Shown one piece after another: positions 21,709 to 30,296 of a stretch of DNA of 36,794 nucleotides. Under the pieces are notes generated by a model, which ran no database searches, had not been told where the DNA came from, and saw only the letters and a program-made list of their open reading frames with translations. Source of the DNA: CAIYRG01 sp964494505 (GTDB taxonomy: Bacteria; Pseudomonadota; Alphaproteobacteria; Micropepsales; Micropepsaceae); NCBI GenBank assembly GCA_964494505.1, contig CAZBRO010000041.1, forward strand, positions 1 to 36,794, read 5' to 3'. A program made the translations under genes and the position numbers. Position 1 is the stretch's first letter. Each line of letters opens with the position of its first letter.

Positions 21709-24357
21709 TCAGAACGCCTTCAGCAGCCGCTCGATATAATCGAGCTCTTCCGGCGGACGGCTGGCTTCACCGGCCCGGCGGCGGAGCTCTTCGAGGATTT
21801 CGCGCGCGCGGGCCAATTCGGATTGCTCGGGAATCTTGACCTGGCCGCCGGCCATCGAACCCGCCTGATCGAGCGGCCGGCCGAGCGGGTCGGTACGCTG
21901 ACCCTCCTGATCCTTGCCGTCGCCGGGCTGCTGGCCGTTGGCGGTCATGATGTTCTTGGCGAGCTGCTGGGCGCTTTCACGCAACTGGTCGAGCGCGCGC
22001 TGCTGGGCGTTTTCCGCGTTCTGCAGCTGATTGCCCGAAAGATTGTCGCGGGACTGGCCCATCTCGCGTCCGGCCTGATCGAGCCCTTGCGGCATCTGCA
22101 CGCCGTTCTGGGTCAGACCGCGAACGATCGCATCCAGCTTGTCGCGCAGGCCCTGCTGGTCCTGGGCCAGACCATTCCCATCGAGGCCGGGTTGCGGCTG
22201 TCCGTTCTGACCGGGCATCGGCATCCCGTTGGGACCCTGCTGCTGGCCCGGACGCTGACCGAACTGGCCAAACTGCCCGCCGAACTGGCCTTGGCCCGGT
22301 TGACCGCCCATCTGGCCCTGGCCCTGCTGGCCTTGCTGTCCCTGTTGGCCTTGCTGCCCTTGTTGGCCCTGCTGGCCGCGCTGCCCCTGCTGCGCCCGGA
22401 AGGTCTTGTCGAGAAGCTGGCGCTGGCCGCCCATGATGTCGCCAAGGCCCTGAAGGGCGTTGTTCATGGCGTTCTCTTGCGGCGTGCCCTGCTGGCCCTG
22501 CTGATTTTGACCCTGCTGGCCCTGCTGTCCGCCGCGGCCGGCCATCATCTTCATGTTTTCCATCATCTGCATCAGCTGGGCGAGCATCTGACGGGCGAGG
22601 TCGCGGTTTCCCGTGCGGGCGAGGTCTTCGATCGCCTTCAGGAGGTCCTGCAGGTCCTTCTGCGACATCATGCGCGAATTGGGCGGCATCTGCGCCATCT
22701 GCCCGCCCTTCTGGGCGTTCTTGGCGAGCTGCTGCATGTAGCGCGCCATGGCTTCGCGCAGCTTGTCCATCAGGGCGCGGATTTCCTCATCCGGCGCGCC
22801 GCGCTCCAGAGCGTCCTGAAGCTGCTCCTGGATCTTGCGCAGTTCCTCCGCGGCATTGGCAAGATCGCCGTCCTCGATGGCGAGCGCCATGTCCCACATG
22901 AAATTCTGCGAGGTCTTGAAGCCCGGATCGTTCTTGGGGCTCGCAAGGCGGAAATTCAGCGCGCGAAGCGCGAGGTAGTTGCCGTAATCGTCCTTGTAGA
23001 ACTGCTCCGGACCAATGCTCAGCGCATCGACCGCAGTCTGCACCTGCGGACGCGCCGGCTCGCCCTTGACCGCCAGATCCTTGCGCTGTTCGATCAGAGC
23101 CTGCGCCAGCGGTTCGGTAAAGACGCGCTGCGGCAGCTTGATGGTGAGCGCCGGGCTCGAACCGGTCTGGCCGGCGGCATCGGTCGCGACGAGCCAGATA
23201 TGGACGTTCGAACCGGCATAGGCGTGCGCGGTCAGATCGCGATAAACGGTATCGCTCACCACCTTGCCGCCGCCCGGCACGGGCAGTTCGACCGTCAGTG
23301 TCTCGGCGGTCTTGATCTCCTGGCCCTTGTCGTCGAGCGGCCGGACATAGGCAGCCGCTTTCACCACACCGTAATCGTCCGAGCCCTTGTAGGAGAGCTT
23401 GAGCGAGGCGTTCTGCTGGGCTGCCGGTACTTCGGTGAACGCGATGGCCGGACGCTTATCGGGGATGATCGCGAAATGATAATCGCCGTAGGAATGCGAG
23501 CCGAGCCTGATCGTGACGTGGGAATTGGTTCCAATATTGAGCTTGGCTTCGTAGCCGGCATCGCCCTTGACGAATTTCGGCTGGCCGCCTTTCGGCACCG
23601 GACGCGCGTCGATGGCCGGCCGGCTCTCGGTGCCGCGCAGACGCATCACCAGCGTGCTGTTGACCGGCGCCTGAATATCGCCCGACGCCGTCATCACGGT
23701 GGTGTCGGTCAGCGAACGCGGCGGCAGGCCGGTATAGGTCGGCGGCGAAACCCAGGCGACGAACACCGAATTGTCCACGCCGTCGGCGAACACCGGGAAG
23801 AGGCCCGCGATCAGGCGCTGGCCGGAATCCCGCCCTGCGATCAGGAAGCCGACGGCCACGCCCAAGAGCACCGCATAGCGCAGACCCCGCGGGTCGCGCT
23901 TTGCCATGCCCGGCGAAGGAAAGGCGAGATGCAGATTCGTCGCCGACGAAAGCAGCCTGATGATGTGCGCGCGCCACAGCCTCTCGGCGAACGGGTCGCC
24001 CTTGCCGGCGGCGACATTGTCCGTTCCTTCCGTGATCGGACGATTGGGGAGCTTGCTGTCGCGTTCGACGCGCCTTGCTCCGTCTTCCCAGCGCGGCGCG
24101 CGGAAGCGCGCGAAGGACCGCCAGAAGACGAAGAGGAGCGAGCCGAAAAAGGCGATCAGGAGAACCGCGTGAACCGCGCCCGGGATGACGGCGAAGAGCC
24201 CCACCAGCGCGAGAATCATTCCCGCACCGACGATGCCCAGTCCCGGCCACATCGAAGGCCAGATGCGCTCCCACAGAAGGATCAGCCTGGCGGTTGCCAC
24301 AAAGCGCTCGGCCTTCTGGCGGCGCGCTTCCCGTTCGGTTTTGTTCTCAGTGCTCAA
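21709..24357 (-). CDS. TIGR02302 / DUF4175 family large membrane protein
   Basis: An 882-residue protein. The first 200 residues hold a basic cytoplasmic start, two close membrane helices (about 34-85) and a further one near 170-185. A long extracytoplasmic part follows, with beta-sandwich-like segments (VAWVSPPTYTGLPPRSLTDT) and helical stretches (RKIQEQLQDALERGAPDEEI, LREAMARYMQQLAKNAQKGG). From about 610 to 790 it is Gln/Gly-rich with GQQ tandem repeats. The family is alphaproteobacterial and of unknown function, usually next to lysA as here: it overlaps the lysA 3' end by 11 nt. A role in the envelope is inference from topology. Confidence 0.92.
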   Translation of the reverse strand: MSTENKTEREARRQKAERFVATARLILLWERIWPSMWPGLGIVGAGMILALVGLFAVIPGAVHAVLLIAFFGSLLFVFWRSFARFRAPRWEDGARRVERDSKLPNRPITEGTDNVAAGKGDPFAERLWRAHIIRLLSSATNLHLAFPSPGMAKRDPRGLRYAVLLGVAVGFLIAGRDSGQRLIAGLFPVFADGVDNSVFVAWVSPPTYTGLPPRSLTDTTVMTASGDIQAPVNSTLVMRLRGTESRPAIDARPVPKGGQPKFVKGDAGYEAKLNIGTNSHVTIRLGSHSYGDYHFAIIPDKRPAIAFTEVPAAQQNASLKLSYKGSDDYGVVKAAAYVRPLDDKGQEIKTAETLTVELPVPGGGKVVSDTVYRDLTAHAYAGSNVHIWLVATDAAGQTGSSPALTIKLPQRVFTEPLAQALIEQRKDLAVKGEPARPQVQTAVDALSIGPEQFYKDDYGNYLALRALNFRLASPKNDPGFKTSQNFMWDMALAIEDGDLANAAEELRKIQEQLQDALERGAPDEEIRALMDKLREAMARYMQQLAKNAQKGGQMAQMPPNSRMMSQKDLQDLLKAIEDLARTGNRDLARQMLAQLMQMMENMKMMAGRGGQQGQQGQNQQGQQGTPQENAMNNALQGLGDIMGGQRQLLDKTFRAQQGQRGQQGQQGQQGQQGQQGQQGQGQMGGQPGQGQFGGQFGQFGQRPGQQQGPNGMPMPGQNGQPQPGLDGNGLAQDQQGLRDKLDAIVRGLTQNGVQMPQGLDQAGREMGQSRDNLSGNQLQNAENAQQRALDQLRESAQQLAKNIMTANGQQPGDGKDQEGQRTDPLGRPLDQAGSMAGGQVKIPEQSELARAREILEELRRRAGEASRPPEELDYIERLLKAF
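22313..22390 (-). repeat. In-gene tandem repeat encoding GQQ units
   Basis: A run of 9-nt units (GGCCAGCAG-like on the minus strand) encodes consecutive Gly-Gln-Gln triplets. The units differ at wobble positions, so the array is partly decayed. It is likely to vary in copy number in steps of three residues without breaking the frame. Confidence 0.7.
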
Positions 24358-25615
24358 GCCAGCCCGGAACCCGTTCCAGCGCTATCAGCGCTTCTAGCGT
24401 CATACGCGGCCTAACCACACTCCACTCGCGTCCTTTCACCAAAACTTCCGGCGCAGGCGGACGCGCATTATAGGCCGAAGCCATGACCGCACCATAGGCT
24501 CCCGCCGTCATGACAGCCATCAGATCACCCATCCGCGTTTCCGGCAAGTCTCGATCCTGAGCAAAGCAATCGGCCGTCTCGCACACCGGTCCGACCACGT
24601 CGTAACGCCGAACCGGCGTCGTCAGGCCCGGTGCAATAACGGGGACAATATCGTGATGCGCATCGTACAGCGCCGGCCTTATCAGATCGTTCATGCCCGC
24701 ATCGAGCACCAGGAAGGTCTTGGATTCACCGGGCTTTACATAGATAACGCGCGCAACGAGAAGCCCTGCATTGGCGGCGATCAGGCGGCCGGGCTCCAGT
24801 ATCACCTGTACATCGAGCCCGCCGGTCGCCGCCGCAATCACCTCGCCATAGGCGTCGGGATCGGGCGGCGGCGCATTGTCGAACCGGTAGGGCACGCCGA
24901 GCCCGCCGCCGAGATCGGCGCGCAAGATCCTGTGACCATCCGCGCGCAGCACTTCGATGAGATCGCCGACGCGCTTGAAGGCGGCCCGAAACGGTTCGAG
25001 ATCGGTGATCTGGCTGCCGATATGAACATCGACGCCGACCACTTCGAGGCCGGGCAATTTTGCCGCCAGCGCATAGGCCGCCCTCGCGCGCGACCAGGGG
25101 ATGCCGAATTTGCTTTCGTAGGTACCGGTCGTGATCTTGGCATGGGTCTTCGCGTCCACATCGGGGTTGACGCGGATCGTGATGGGCGCGGTTGTGCCCA
25201 TCGAAGACGCCACTTCGCTCAAGGCTTCCAGTTCCGGTTCGCCTTCGACATTGAATTGATAGATGCCCGCTTCGAGCGCGAGGCGCATCTCTTCCTTGGT
25301 CTTGCCGACGCCGGAAAAAACGATGCGATTGCCGGGAACCCCTGCGGCCAGCGCCTTCTTCAATTCGCCGCCCGAGACCACGTCGGCGCCGGCGCCCAGA
25401 TTTCCGAGCGTCTTCAGAACCGCGATGTTGCCGTTCGCCTTCACCGAAAAAGCGACAAGCGAACCTTCGGGCAACGCTGCCGCGAAGACGCGGTAATGCC
25501 GCGTGAGCGTCGCAGTGGAATAGCAATAAAACGGCGTGCCCACCGCTTCAGCCAATTCCGTCAGAGGCACGTCTTCGGCCGAAAGGATTCCGTTCCGGTA
25601 CTGGAAATGATTCAC
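24347..25615 (-). CDS. lysA: Diaminopimelate decarboxylase
   Basis: A 422-residue fold-type III PLP enzyme for the last step of lysine synthesis, meso-diaminopimelate to lysine. The PLP lysine is Lys59 in VAFSVKANGN. HIGSQITDLEPF, the phosphate-binding DLGGGLGVPYR, EPGRLIAANAG and the second-subunit VGPVCETADCFAQDR are all present. Length is normal. It overlaps the next gene (TIGR02302) by 11 nt and starts 7 nt after the small lipoprotein gene, in the conserved order argH-lptM-lysA. Confidence 0.97.
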   Translation of the reverse strand: MNHFQYRNGILSAEDVPLTELAEAVGTPFYCYSTATLTRHYRVFAAALPEGSLVAFSVKANGNIAVLKTLGNLGAGADVVSGGELKKALAAGVPGNRIVFSGVGKTKEEMRLALEAGIYQFNVEGEPELEALSEVASSMGTTAPITIRVNPDVDAKTHAKITTGTYESKFGIPWSRARAAYALAAKLPGLEVVGVDVHIGSQITDLEPFRAAFKRVGDLIEVLRADGHRILRADLGGGLGVPYRFDNAPPPDPDAYGEVIAAATGGLDVQVILEPGRLIAANAGLLVARVIYVKPGESKTFLVLDAGMNDLIRPALYDAHHDIVPVIAPGLTTPVRRYDVVGPVCETADCFAQDRDLPETRMGDLMAVMTAGAYGAVMASAYNARPPAPEVLVKGREWSVVRPRMTLEALIALERVPGWLEH

Positions 25616-25622
25616 GTTGGGC

Positions 25623-25823
25623 TCACGGGCCCGTCGTGTAGGGCGGAGTCGTGCCGCCCGGCTCGCCCAGCGGCACCGGAGGCTTTGAGGCGTCCTTTTG
25701 CGGATTTTGCAAAGCCGGCCGCTGCTGCACCAGTTGCACCATCGGACGGTCCAGATCGGTCTTCACGCCGCAAGACGCGAGCGCGAGCGGAATCGACGCA
25801 AAGGAGAGGATTCGCAGGCTCAT
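25623..25823 (-). CDS. lptM: LptM-like small lipoprotein
   Basis: A 66-residue lipoprotein with the lipobox LASCG (Cys18) and the mature start CGVKTDLDRP. CGxKGxL-type openings are the mark of the YifL/LptM group that sits before lysA in many proteobacteria. In E. coli, LptM helps LptD disulfide formation. The tail is Pro/Gly/Thr-rich. Its ATG overlaps the argH stop, so it is co-translated with argH. The role in this organism is inferred from position and motif only. Confidence 0.75.
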   Translation of the reverse strand: MSLRILSFASIPLALASCGVKTDLDRPMVQLVQQRPALQNPQKDASKPPVPLGEPGGTTPPYTTGP

Positions 25824-27202
25824 TCCAACCGTTCCTTCCAGAAGGCGATCTGCTCCTTCACGCGCTCGGGCGCGGTGCCGCCGAAGCTGGTCCGCGAATT
25901 CACCGACGCTTCCAGCGACAGCACCTTATAAACGTCCTTCGATATTTTGGGCGCGAGTTTTTTCAGCTCGGTCAGCGGAAGCTCGTCGAGCGGGACGGCC
26001 AGCGCTTCGGCGCGCGCGACCGCTTTGGCCGCGATGTGGTGCGCCTCGCGGAACGGGAGCTTCAGCGTTGCCACCAGCCAATCGGCGAGATCGGTCGCGG
26101 TCGGGTAGCCCTTCTCGGCCGCACGCCGCATGGCGTCCTTGTCGGCCGAAAGTGCCCCCATCATCCCGGCCATGGCGGCGAGCGCGAGATCGAGCGCGTC
26201 CGATGCCGCGAAAACCGGCTCCTTGTCCTCCTGCAAATCCTTGGCGTAGGCGAGCGGCAGGCCCTTCACCACCGTCAGGAGGCCCACGAAGGCGCCGAGG
26301 ATGCGGCCAACCTTGGCGCGGGAAAGCTCGGCCGCGTCGGGATTGCGCTTTTGCGGCATGATGGAAGAGCCGGTGGAGAACTCATCGGGCAAGCGGACGA
26401 AGCCATAGGCGGGCGAGGCCCAGAGCACGATCTCTTCGGCCAGACGGGAGAGATGGGCCGCCGCAATCGAAGCCGCCGCCAGAAATTCGAGCGCAAAATC
26501 GCGCGAGGACACCGCATCCAGCGAATTGCGCATGGGCGCATCGAAGCCGAGCGCCTTGGCGGTCATCTTGCGGTCTATCGGGTAGGACGTCCCCGCCAAT
26601 GCGGCCGCACCCAGCGGGCATTCGTTCAGCCGCCGAGCGGCATCGAAGAACCTGCCGCGGTCGCGGGCGGCCATCTCGACATAGGCAAGGCAATGATGGC
26701 CGAAGGTCACCGGCTGGGCCGGCTGCATATGGGTGAAACCCGGCATGATGGTTTCGGCGTGACGCTCGGCCTGGTCGAGAAGCGCACGCTGCAGCGCATC
26801 GAGCCCGGCATCGGCGCGCGCGCAGGCTTCCCGCACCCAGAGGCGGAAATCGGTCGCCACCTGGTCGTTACGGGAACGCGCGGTGTGCAACCGGCCCGCC
26901 GCCGCGCCGATCAGCTCGGCAAGGCGCGCTTCGACGTTCATGTGGATGTCTTCATATTCCCGCCGGAACGGAAACGAGCCGTCCGCCATCTCCTGGCCGA
27001 TCTCAGCCAAACCCTTGCGGATTGATTGTGCGTCGCTCTTTTCGATAATGCCCTGCTTGGCCAGCATGGCGGCATGGGCCTCCGAACCGGCCAGGTCCTG
27101 TGCCGCCAGACGCTTGTCGAAGTCGATGGAGGTATTGATGTCCTCCATGATACGGGCGGGGCCTTGGCTGAAGCGTCCGCCCCACATTTTGTTGGTGGTC
27201 AT
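25820..27202 (-). CDS. argH: Argininosuccinate lyase
   Basis: A 460-residue enzyme that splits argininosuccinate to arginine and fumarate. The start MTTNKMWGGRFSQGP is the family N-terminus, which fixes ATG at 27202. The three conserved regions of the fumarase/aspartase superfamily are seen: TARSRNDQVATDFRLW, FTHMQPAQPVTFGHHCLAY with the catalytic His, and the flexible signature loop GSSIMPQKRNPDAAELSRAK. Length is normal. It is divergent from the TlpA-type gene with a 41-nt gap and leads the argH-lptM-lysA-TIGR02302 run. Confidence 0.97.
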   Translation of the reverse strand: MTTNKMWGGRFSQGPARIMEDINTSIDFDKRLAAQDLAGSEAHAAMLAKQGIIEKSDAQSIRKGLAEIGQEMADGSFPFRREYEDIHMNVEARLAELIGAAAGRLHTARSRNDQVATDFRLWVREACARADAGLDALQRALLDQAERHAETIMPGFTHMQPAQPVTFGHHCLAYVEMAARDRGRFFDAARRLNECPLGAAALAGTSYPIDRKMTAKALGFDAPMRNSLDAVSSRDFALEFLAAASIAAAHLSRLAEEIVLWASPAYGFVRLPDEFSTGSSIMPQKRNPDAAELSRAKVGRILGAFVGLLTVVKGLPLAYAKDLQEDKEPVFAASDALDLALAAMAGMMGALSADKDAMRRAAEKGYPTATDLADWLVATLKLPFREAHHIAAKAVARAEALAVPLDELPLTELKKLAPKISKDVYKVLSLEASVNSRTSFGGTAPERVKEQIAFWKERLE

Positions 27203-27243
27203 GCTATGAGCCTGCCCGGCTTTTCGCCTCGGAGGTTTGGAAG

Positions 27244-27834
27244 ATGAAGCCTCGCACGCGCCTTTACGCGATTGTCGCGGCCGGTCTCGGAGCGGCCGCA
27301 ATTGGGGCCGTCCTATACGGGATCGGGGACTACGATGTCCACGCGGGGCGTGAGCCGCCTTCGGTGCTGGACAAGCTCAAACCCACCTCGGGCAGGCCTG
27401 CGGTGCCCGCGGTCGCGTTCCGCGATTCCCAGGGCAAGGAAGTCAATCTTGCCGATTATCGCGGCCGCTATGTGCTGGTGAACCTGTGGGCGACCTGGTG
27501 CAGCCCCTGCATCAACGAGCTGCCGGAGCTTGCGAAGCTGCAAATGGAGCTGCCGCAGGACCGCATGACGGTGGTGCCGGTGGACGTGCTGGAGAAGCTC
27601 GACGCGGACAAGCTCGCCGATTTCCTCAAGACCCATAATGCGGATGGATTGCCCGTCTATATCGACAGGGACCTGAAGACACAGCGGGGCTTCGTGGCGA
27701 ACGAATTGCCCTTGACCGTGCTCATCGATTCGGACGGCCGCGAAGTCGCCCGCGCCGCCGGCGGCCAGAAATGGGACGACCCCGCCGCTGTCGCCTATTT
27801 CAAGGCGCTCTCCGCGCCGCCCCGGGCCAAGTGA
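27244..27834 (+). CDS. TlpA-family thiol:disulfide oxidoreductase
   Basis: A 196-residue membrane-anchored thioredoxin-fold protein. Residues 8-27 form a signal anchor; the domain begins near residue 52. The active site is WCSPC (Cys86, Cys89) in VNLWATWCSPCINELPEL, and the cis-Pro lies in NELPLTVLIDSDGREVAR. TlpA-type proteins keep periplasmic thiols reduced, for example in cytochrome c or cytochrome oxidase assembly. Position opposite argH is common in alphaproteobacteria. GGAGG at about 27229-27233 and GGAAG precede the ATG. Confidence 0.93.
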   Translation: MKPRTRLYAIVAAGLGAAAIGAVLYGIGDYDVHAGREPPSVLDKLKPTSGRPAVPAVAFRDSQGKEVNLADYRGRYVLVNLWATWCSPCINELPELAKLQMELPQDRMTVVPVDVLEKLDADKLADFLKTHNADGLPVYIDRDLKTQRGFVANELPLTVLIDSDGREVARAAGGQKWDDPAAVAYFKALSAPPRAK

Positions 27835-27843
27835 AACAGGCGG

Positions 27844-28107
27844 TCATCTTGTCTTTTCGGGACGAGAAAGCGCAGTTTCCACGGCTTCGCGAATAAACCG
27901 CGTGTAGGGAATACCTCTCTTTGCCGAACGCTTTTTAACGGCATCGAGCAAAGCCTTGGGAAGGCGCATGTTCAATTGCGCGCTCTTCTTCTCGAATTCG
28001 AATTTCACCGGCTTCAAGCCGGAAAGATCATATTCGGAAAGATCGGCGCTATCGACAAAACGTTCCGCTTCTTCGTCGCTCTTAAAGCTCGGGATTTTCT
28101 TTTTCAT
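27844..28107 (-). CDS. brnA: BrnA family antitoxin (ribbon-helix-helix)
   Basis: An 87-residue antitoxin. The N-terminal arm MKKKIPSFKSDEEAERFVDS and DLSEYDLSGLKPVKFEFEKK bind the toxin; the RHH DNA-binding part is QLNMRLPKALLDAVKKRSAK and GIPYTRFIREAVETAL. It should neutralise BrnT and repress the operon. ATG at 28107 is fixed by the family start; it overlaps the brnT 3' end by 26 nt. Upstream in-frame codons lie inside brnT. It ends 9 nt from the convergent tlpA-type stop. Confidence 0.93.
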   Translation of the reverse strand: MKKKIPSFKSDEEAERFVDSADLSEYDLSGLKPVKFEFEKKSAQLNMRLPKALLDAVKKRSAKRGIPYTRFIREAVETALSRPEKTR

Positions 28108-28384
28108 AGTGCCGCACTTCCTTCCTGTGCATGTAACGCGCACTGATCGGCCGGATAAGCCGCTTCCCGCCTCGTTCCCGTATCGTGAAAACGATGAACA
28201 CGAACCGGCCGCTTTGCGTTCTCCCGATCGCCCGGATTCGATCTTCGTTCTTCGAATGCGTGCTGTCCGGGACCACAAGCACAGGTCCGCTGAAGAGGTC
28301 CTCGATTTCAGCTATCGAGACGCCGTGCTTTTCGCATTTGTTCCGATTGGCCGTGTCCCAATCAAATCCGGCAACCGACGCCAT
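28082..28384 (-). CDS. brnT: BrnT family ribonuclease toxin
   Basis: A 100-residue RelE-fold toxin. The family opening FDWDTANRNKCEKHGVSIAE (8-27) and the core IRAIGRTQSGRFVFIVFTIR, ending in RPISARYMHRKEVRHYEKEN, are complete. BrnT cleaves RNA and halts growth until bound by BrnA. The order toxin-antitoxin with overlapping genes is the standard brn arrangement. Local DNA is AT-richer than the flanking argH and hbdA genes, suggesting acquisition. The start at 28384 lies 6 nt from a perfect palindrome, so the transcript may have no leader. Confidence 0.93.
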   Translation of the reverse strand: MASVAGFDWDTANRNKCEKHGVSIAEIEDLFSGPVLVVPDSTHSKNEDRIRAIGRTQSGRFVFIVFTIRERGGKRLIRPISARYMHRKEVRHYEKENPEL

Positions 28385-28418
28385 TTATCATATATACGAA
28401 TGTATATACAAAAGTAAA
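28385..28418 (-). promoter_or_regulatory. brnTA promoter and operator
   Basis: TATATAC-GAAT-GTATATA (28391-28408) is a perfect 7-bp inverted repeat and the obvious BrnA operator. On the minus strand a -35 of TTTACT (28418-28413) and a -10 of TATATG overlapping the left arm fit a sigma-70 promoter. Transcription would then start within a few bases of the ATG at 28384. Confidence 0.7.
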
Positions 28419-28437
28419 CCTCAGCCGGGCGCGTCCG

Positions 28438-29313
28438 TCATCGCGTCGGCGTCGGTTTCTCACCACGGTAATCGTAGAAGCCGCGGCCCGCTTTGCGTCC
28501 GAGCCAGCCCGCCTCGACATATTTCACCAGCAGCGGGCACGGCCGGTATTTCGAATCCGCCAGCCCCTCATACAGCACCTGCATCACCGACAGGCACGTA
28601 TCCAGCCCGATGAAATCGGCCAATTGCAGCGGGCCCATCGGATGATTGGCGCCGAGCCGCATCGCGGTGTCGATAGCCTCCACATTGCCCACGCCCTCAT
28701 AGAGCGTATAGACGGCCTCGTTGATCATCGGCAGCAGGATGCGGTTGACGATGAAGGCGGGGAAATCCTCGGACTGCGCCGCCGTCTTGCCGACTTTGTG
28801 CACCAGATCGATGGCCGCATGAAAGGTTTCGTCCTCTGTGGCGATGCCGCGGATCACTTCGACGAGCTGCATCACGGGTGCGGGATTCATGAAATGCAGC
28901 CCGATGAAGCGCTCGGGCCGGTCGGTGGAGGCCGCCAGCCGCGTGATCGAAATCGAAGAGGTGTTGGTCGCAAGCATGGTGGCGGGCCCGAGCCTCGGAC
29001 AAAGGTCCTGGAACACCTTTCGCTTGACCTGCTCGTTCTCGGTGGCGGCCTCGATCACCAGATCGCGGTCCTTCATCGCGTTCAGTTCGCCCGTCATGTG
29101 GATGCGGTTCAACGCCGCGTCCGCGTCGGCCTGCGTGATGAGCCCGCGCGTCGCCTGACGGTGGAGATTGCGCTCGATGATGCCTTTCGCCTTCTCAAGC
29201 GCTTCGGTGTTGACGTCGTCCACCACCACGTCGTAGCCCGCGAGCGCACAGACATGCGCGATGCCACTGCCCATTTGGCCCGCGCCGATAACGCCGATTC
29301 GTTCGATCTTCAT
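28438..29313 (-). CDS. hbdA: 3-hydroxybutyryl-CoA dehydrogenase
   Basis: A 291-residue NAD(P)-dependent 3-hydroxyacyl-CoA dehydrogenase. The Rossmann motif is IGVIGAGQMGSGIAHVCALA (6-25). The catalytic His lies in FIGLHFMNPAPVMQLVEVI and the Glu in VIRGIATEDE. DFPAFIVNRILLPMINEAVY and GANHPMGPLQLADFIGLDTC complete the C-terminal dimer domain. It interconverts 3-hydroxybutyryl-CoA and acetoacetyl-CoA for butyrate or PHB and fatty acid metabolism. ATG at 29313 is chosen because the family starts with MKIERIGVIG. It follows etfA by 47 nt, a common trio. Confidence 0.95.
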   Translation of the reverse strand: MKIERIGVIGAGQMGSGIAHVCALAGYDVVVDDVNTEALEKAKGIIERNLHRQATRGLITQADADAALNRIHMTGELNAMKDRDLVIEAATENEQVKRKVFQDLCPRLGPATMLATNTSSISITRLAASTDRPERFIGLHFMNPAPVMQLVEVIRGIATEDETFHAAIDLVHKVGKTAAQSEDFPAFIVNRILLPMINEAVYTLYEGVGNVEAIDTAMRLGANHPMGPLQLADFIGLDTCLSVMQVLYEGLADSKYRPCPLLVKYVEAGWLGRKAGRGFYDYRGEKPTPTR

Positions 29314-29360
29314 GTGATTCCACCGATTGTCTGGAAGGCTCGCGGCCCAAAGCCCCGGCC

Positions 29361-30296
29361 TCATTTCTGGTCCAACGCTTTTTCGAATTCGGGCAAGGCC
29401 TCGAACAGATCGGCCACCAGCCCGTAATCGGCCACCCCGAAAATGGGGGCGCCCTCGTCCTTGTTGATGGCGACGATGATCTTTGAGTCCTTCATGCCCG
29501 CAAGGTGCTGAATGGCACCCGATATGCCGACCGCGATGTAGAGTTCGGGCGCCACGATCTTGCCGGTCTGGCCCACCTGCCGGTCGTTGGGCACGAAGCC
29601 CGCATCGACAGCGGCACGCGAGGCGCCCACCGCGGCGCCAAGCTTGTCGGCGATCCGTTCGATCAGGATGAAATTGTCCTTCGATTGCAGGCCGCGCCCG
29701 CCCGAGATCACGATGCGCGCCCCTGTCAGCTCGGGGCGTTCAGAGCGCGAAAGATTCTCGGCCACGAAGCGGGAGACGCCGGGATCGGAAGCGGACGGAA
29801 CCGGCTCGATCGTCGCGTTGCCATCCCGCTCTGGCCCGGAAAATGCCGCGACCCGCACGGTGATCATCTTCTTGAAGCCCTTGGCTTCGACGGTCTGGAT
29901 GGCATTGCCGGCATAGATCGGGCGGCGGAACACGTCCGGCGATTCGACGCTCAGGATTTCGGAAATCTGCGGCACATCGAGTCTGGCTGCGACGCGGGGG
30001 ATCACGTTCTTTCCGTTGGCGGTGGCCGGGGCCAGGATCGCGTCATAGGGTGCGGCGAGCGAGAGCACGAGTTCGGCAACGGGCTCCGCCAGGAAATTCG
30101 CATAGCGCGCTTCCTCGGCGAGCAGCACCTTCTCGACGCCCGAAATCCTCGCCGCCTCGACGGCCACATTTCGGCAATCGGCTCCCGCCACCAGCACATG
30201 CACGGGCGCGGACACTTTCAGCGCGGCGCCGACGGTTTTCGCGGTGGCCTCGTCGAGCGCCCGATTGTTGTGTTCGGCGAGAACGAGGGACGCCAT
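29361..30296 (-). CDS. etfA: Electron transfer flavoprotein alpha subunit
   Basis: A 311-residue FAD-binding subunit. The start MASLVLAEHNNRALDEATAK fixes ATG at 30296, which overlaps the etfB stop by one base (TGATG). The C-terminal FAD domain has VISGGRGLQS, GAAVGASRAAVDAGFVPND, QVGQTGKIVAPELYIAVGIS, GAIQHLAGM and the closing NKDEGAPIFGVADYGLVADL. With EtfB it carries electrons from acyl-CoA and other dehydrogenases to ETF-quinone oxidoreductase. Confidence 0.97.
   Translation of the reverse strand: MASLVLAEHNNRALDEATAKTVGAALKVSAPVHVLVAGADCRNVAVEAARISGVEKVLLAEEARYANFLAEPVAELVLSLAAPYDAILAPATANGKNVIPRVAARLDVPQISEILSVESPDVFRRPIYAGNAIQTVEAKGFKKMITVRVAAFSGPERDGNATIEPVPSASDPGVSRFVAENLSRSERPELTGARIVISGGRGLQSKDNFILIERIADKLGAAVGASRAAVDAGFVPNDRQVGQTGKIVAPELYIAVGISGAIQHLAGMKDSKIIVAINKDEGAPIFGVADYGLVADLFEALPEFEKALDQK

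Noticed and set aside
21823..24414. An 863-codon plus-strand frame opposite the TIGR02302 gene
   Set aside because: Leu/Ala/His-rich antisense product caused by the GQQ repeats and third-position GC; the minus-strand protein has family features and operon context.
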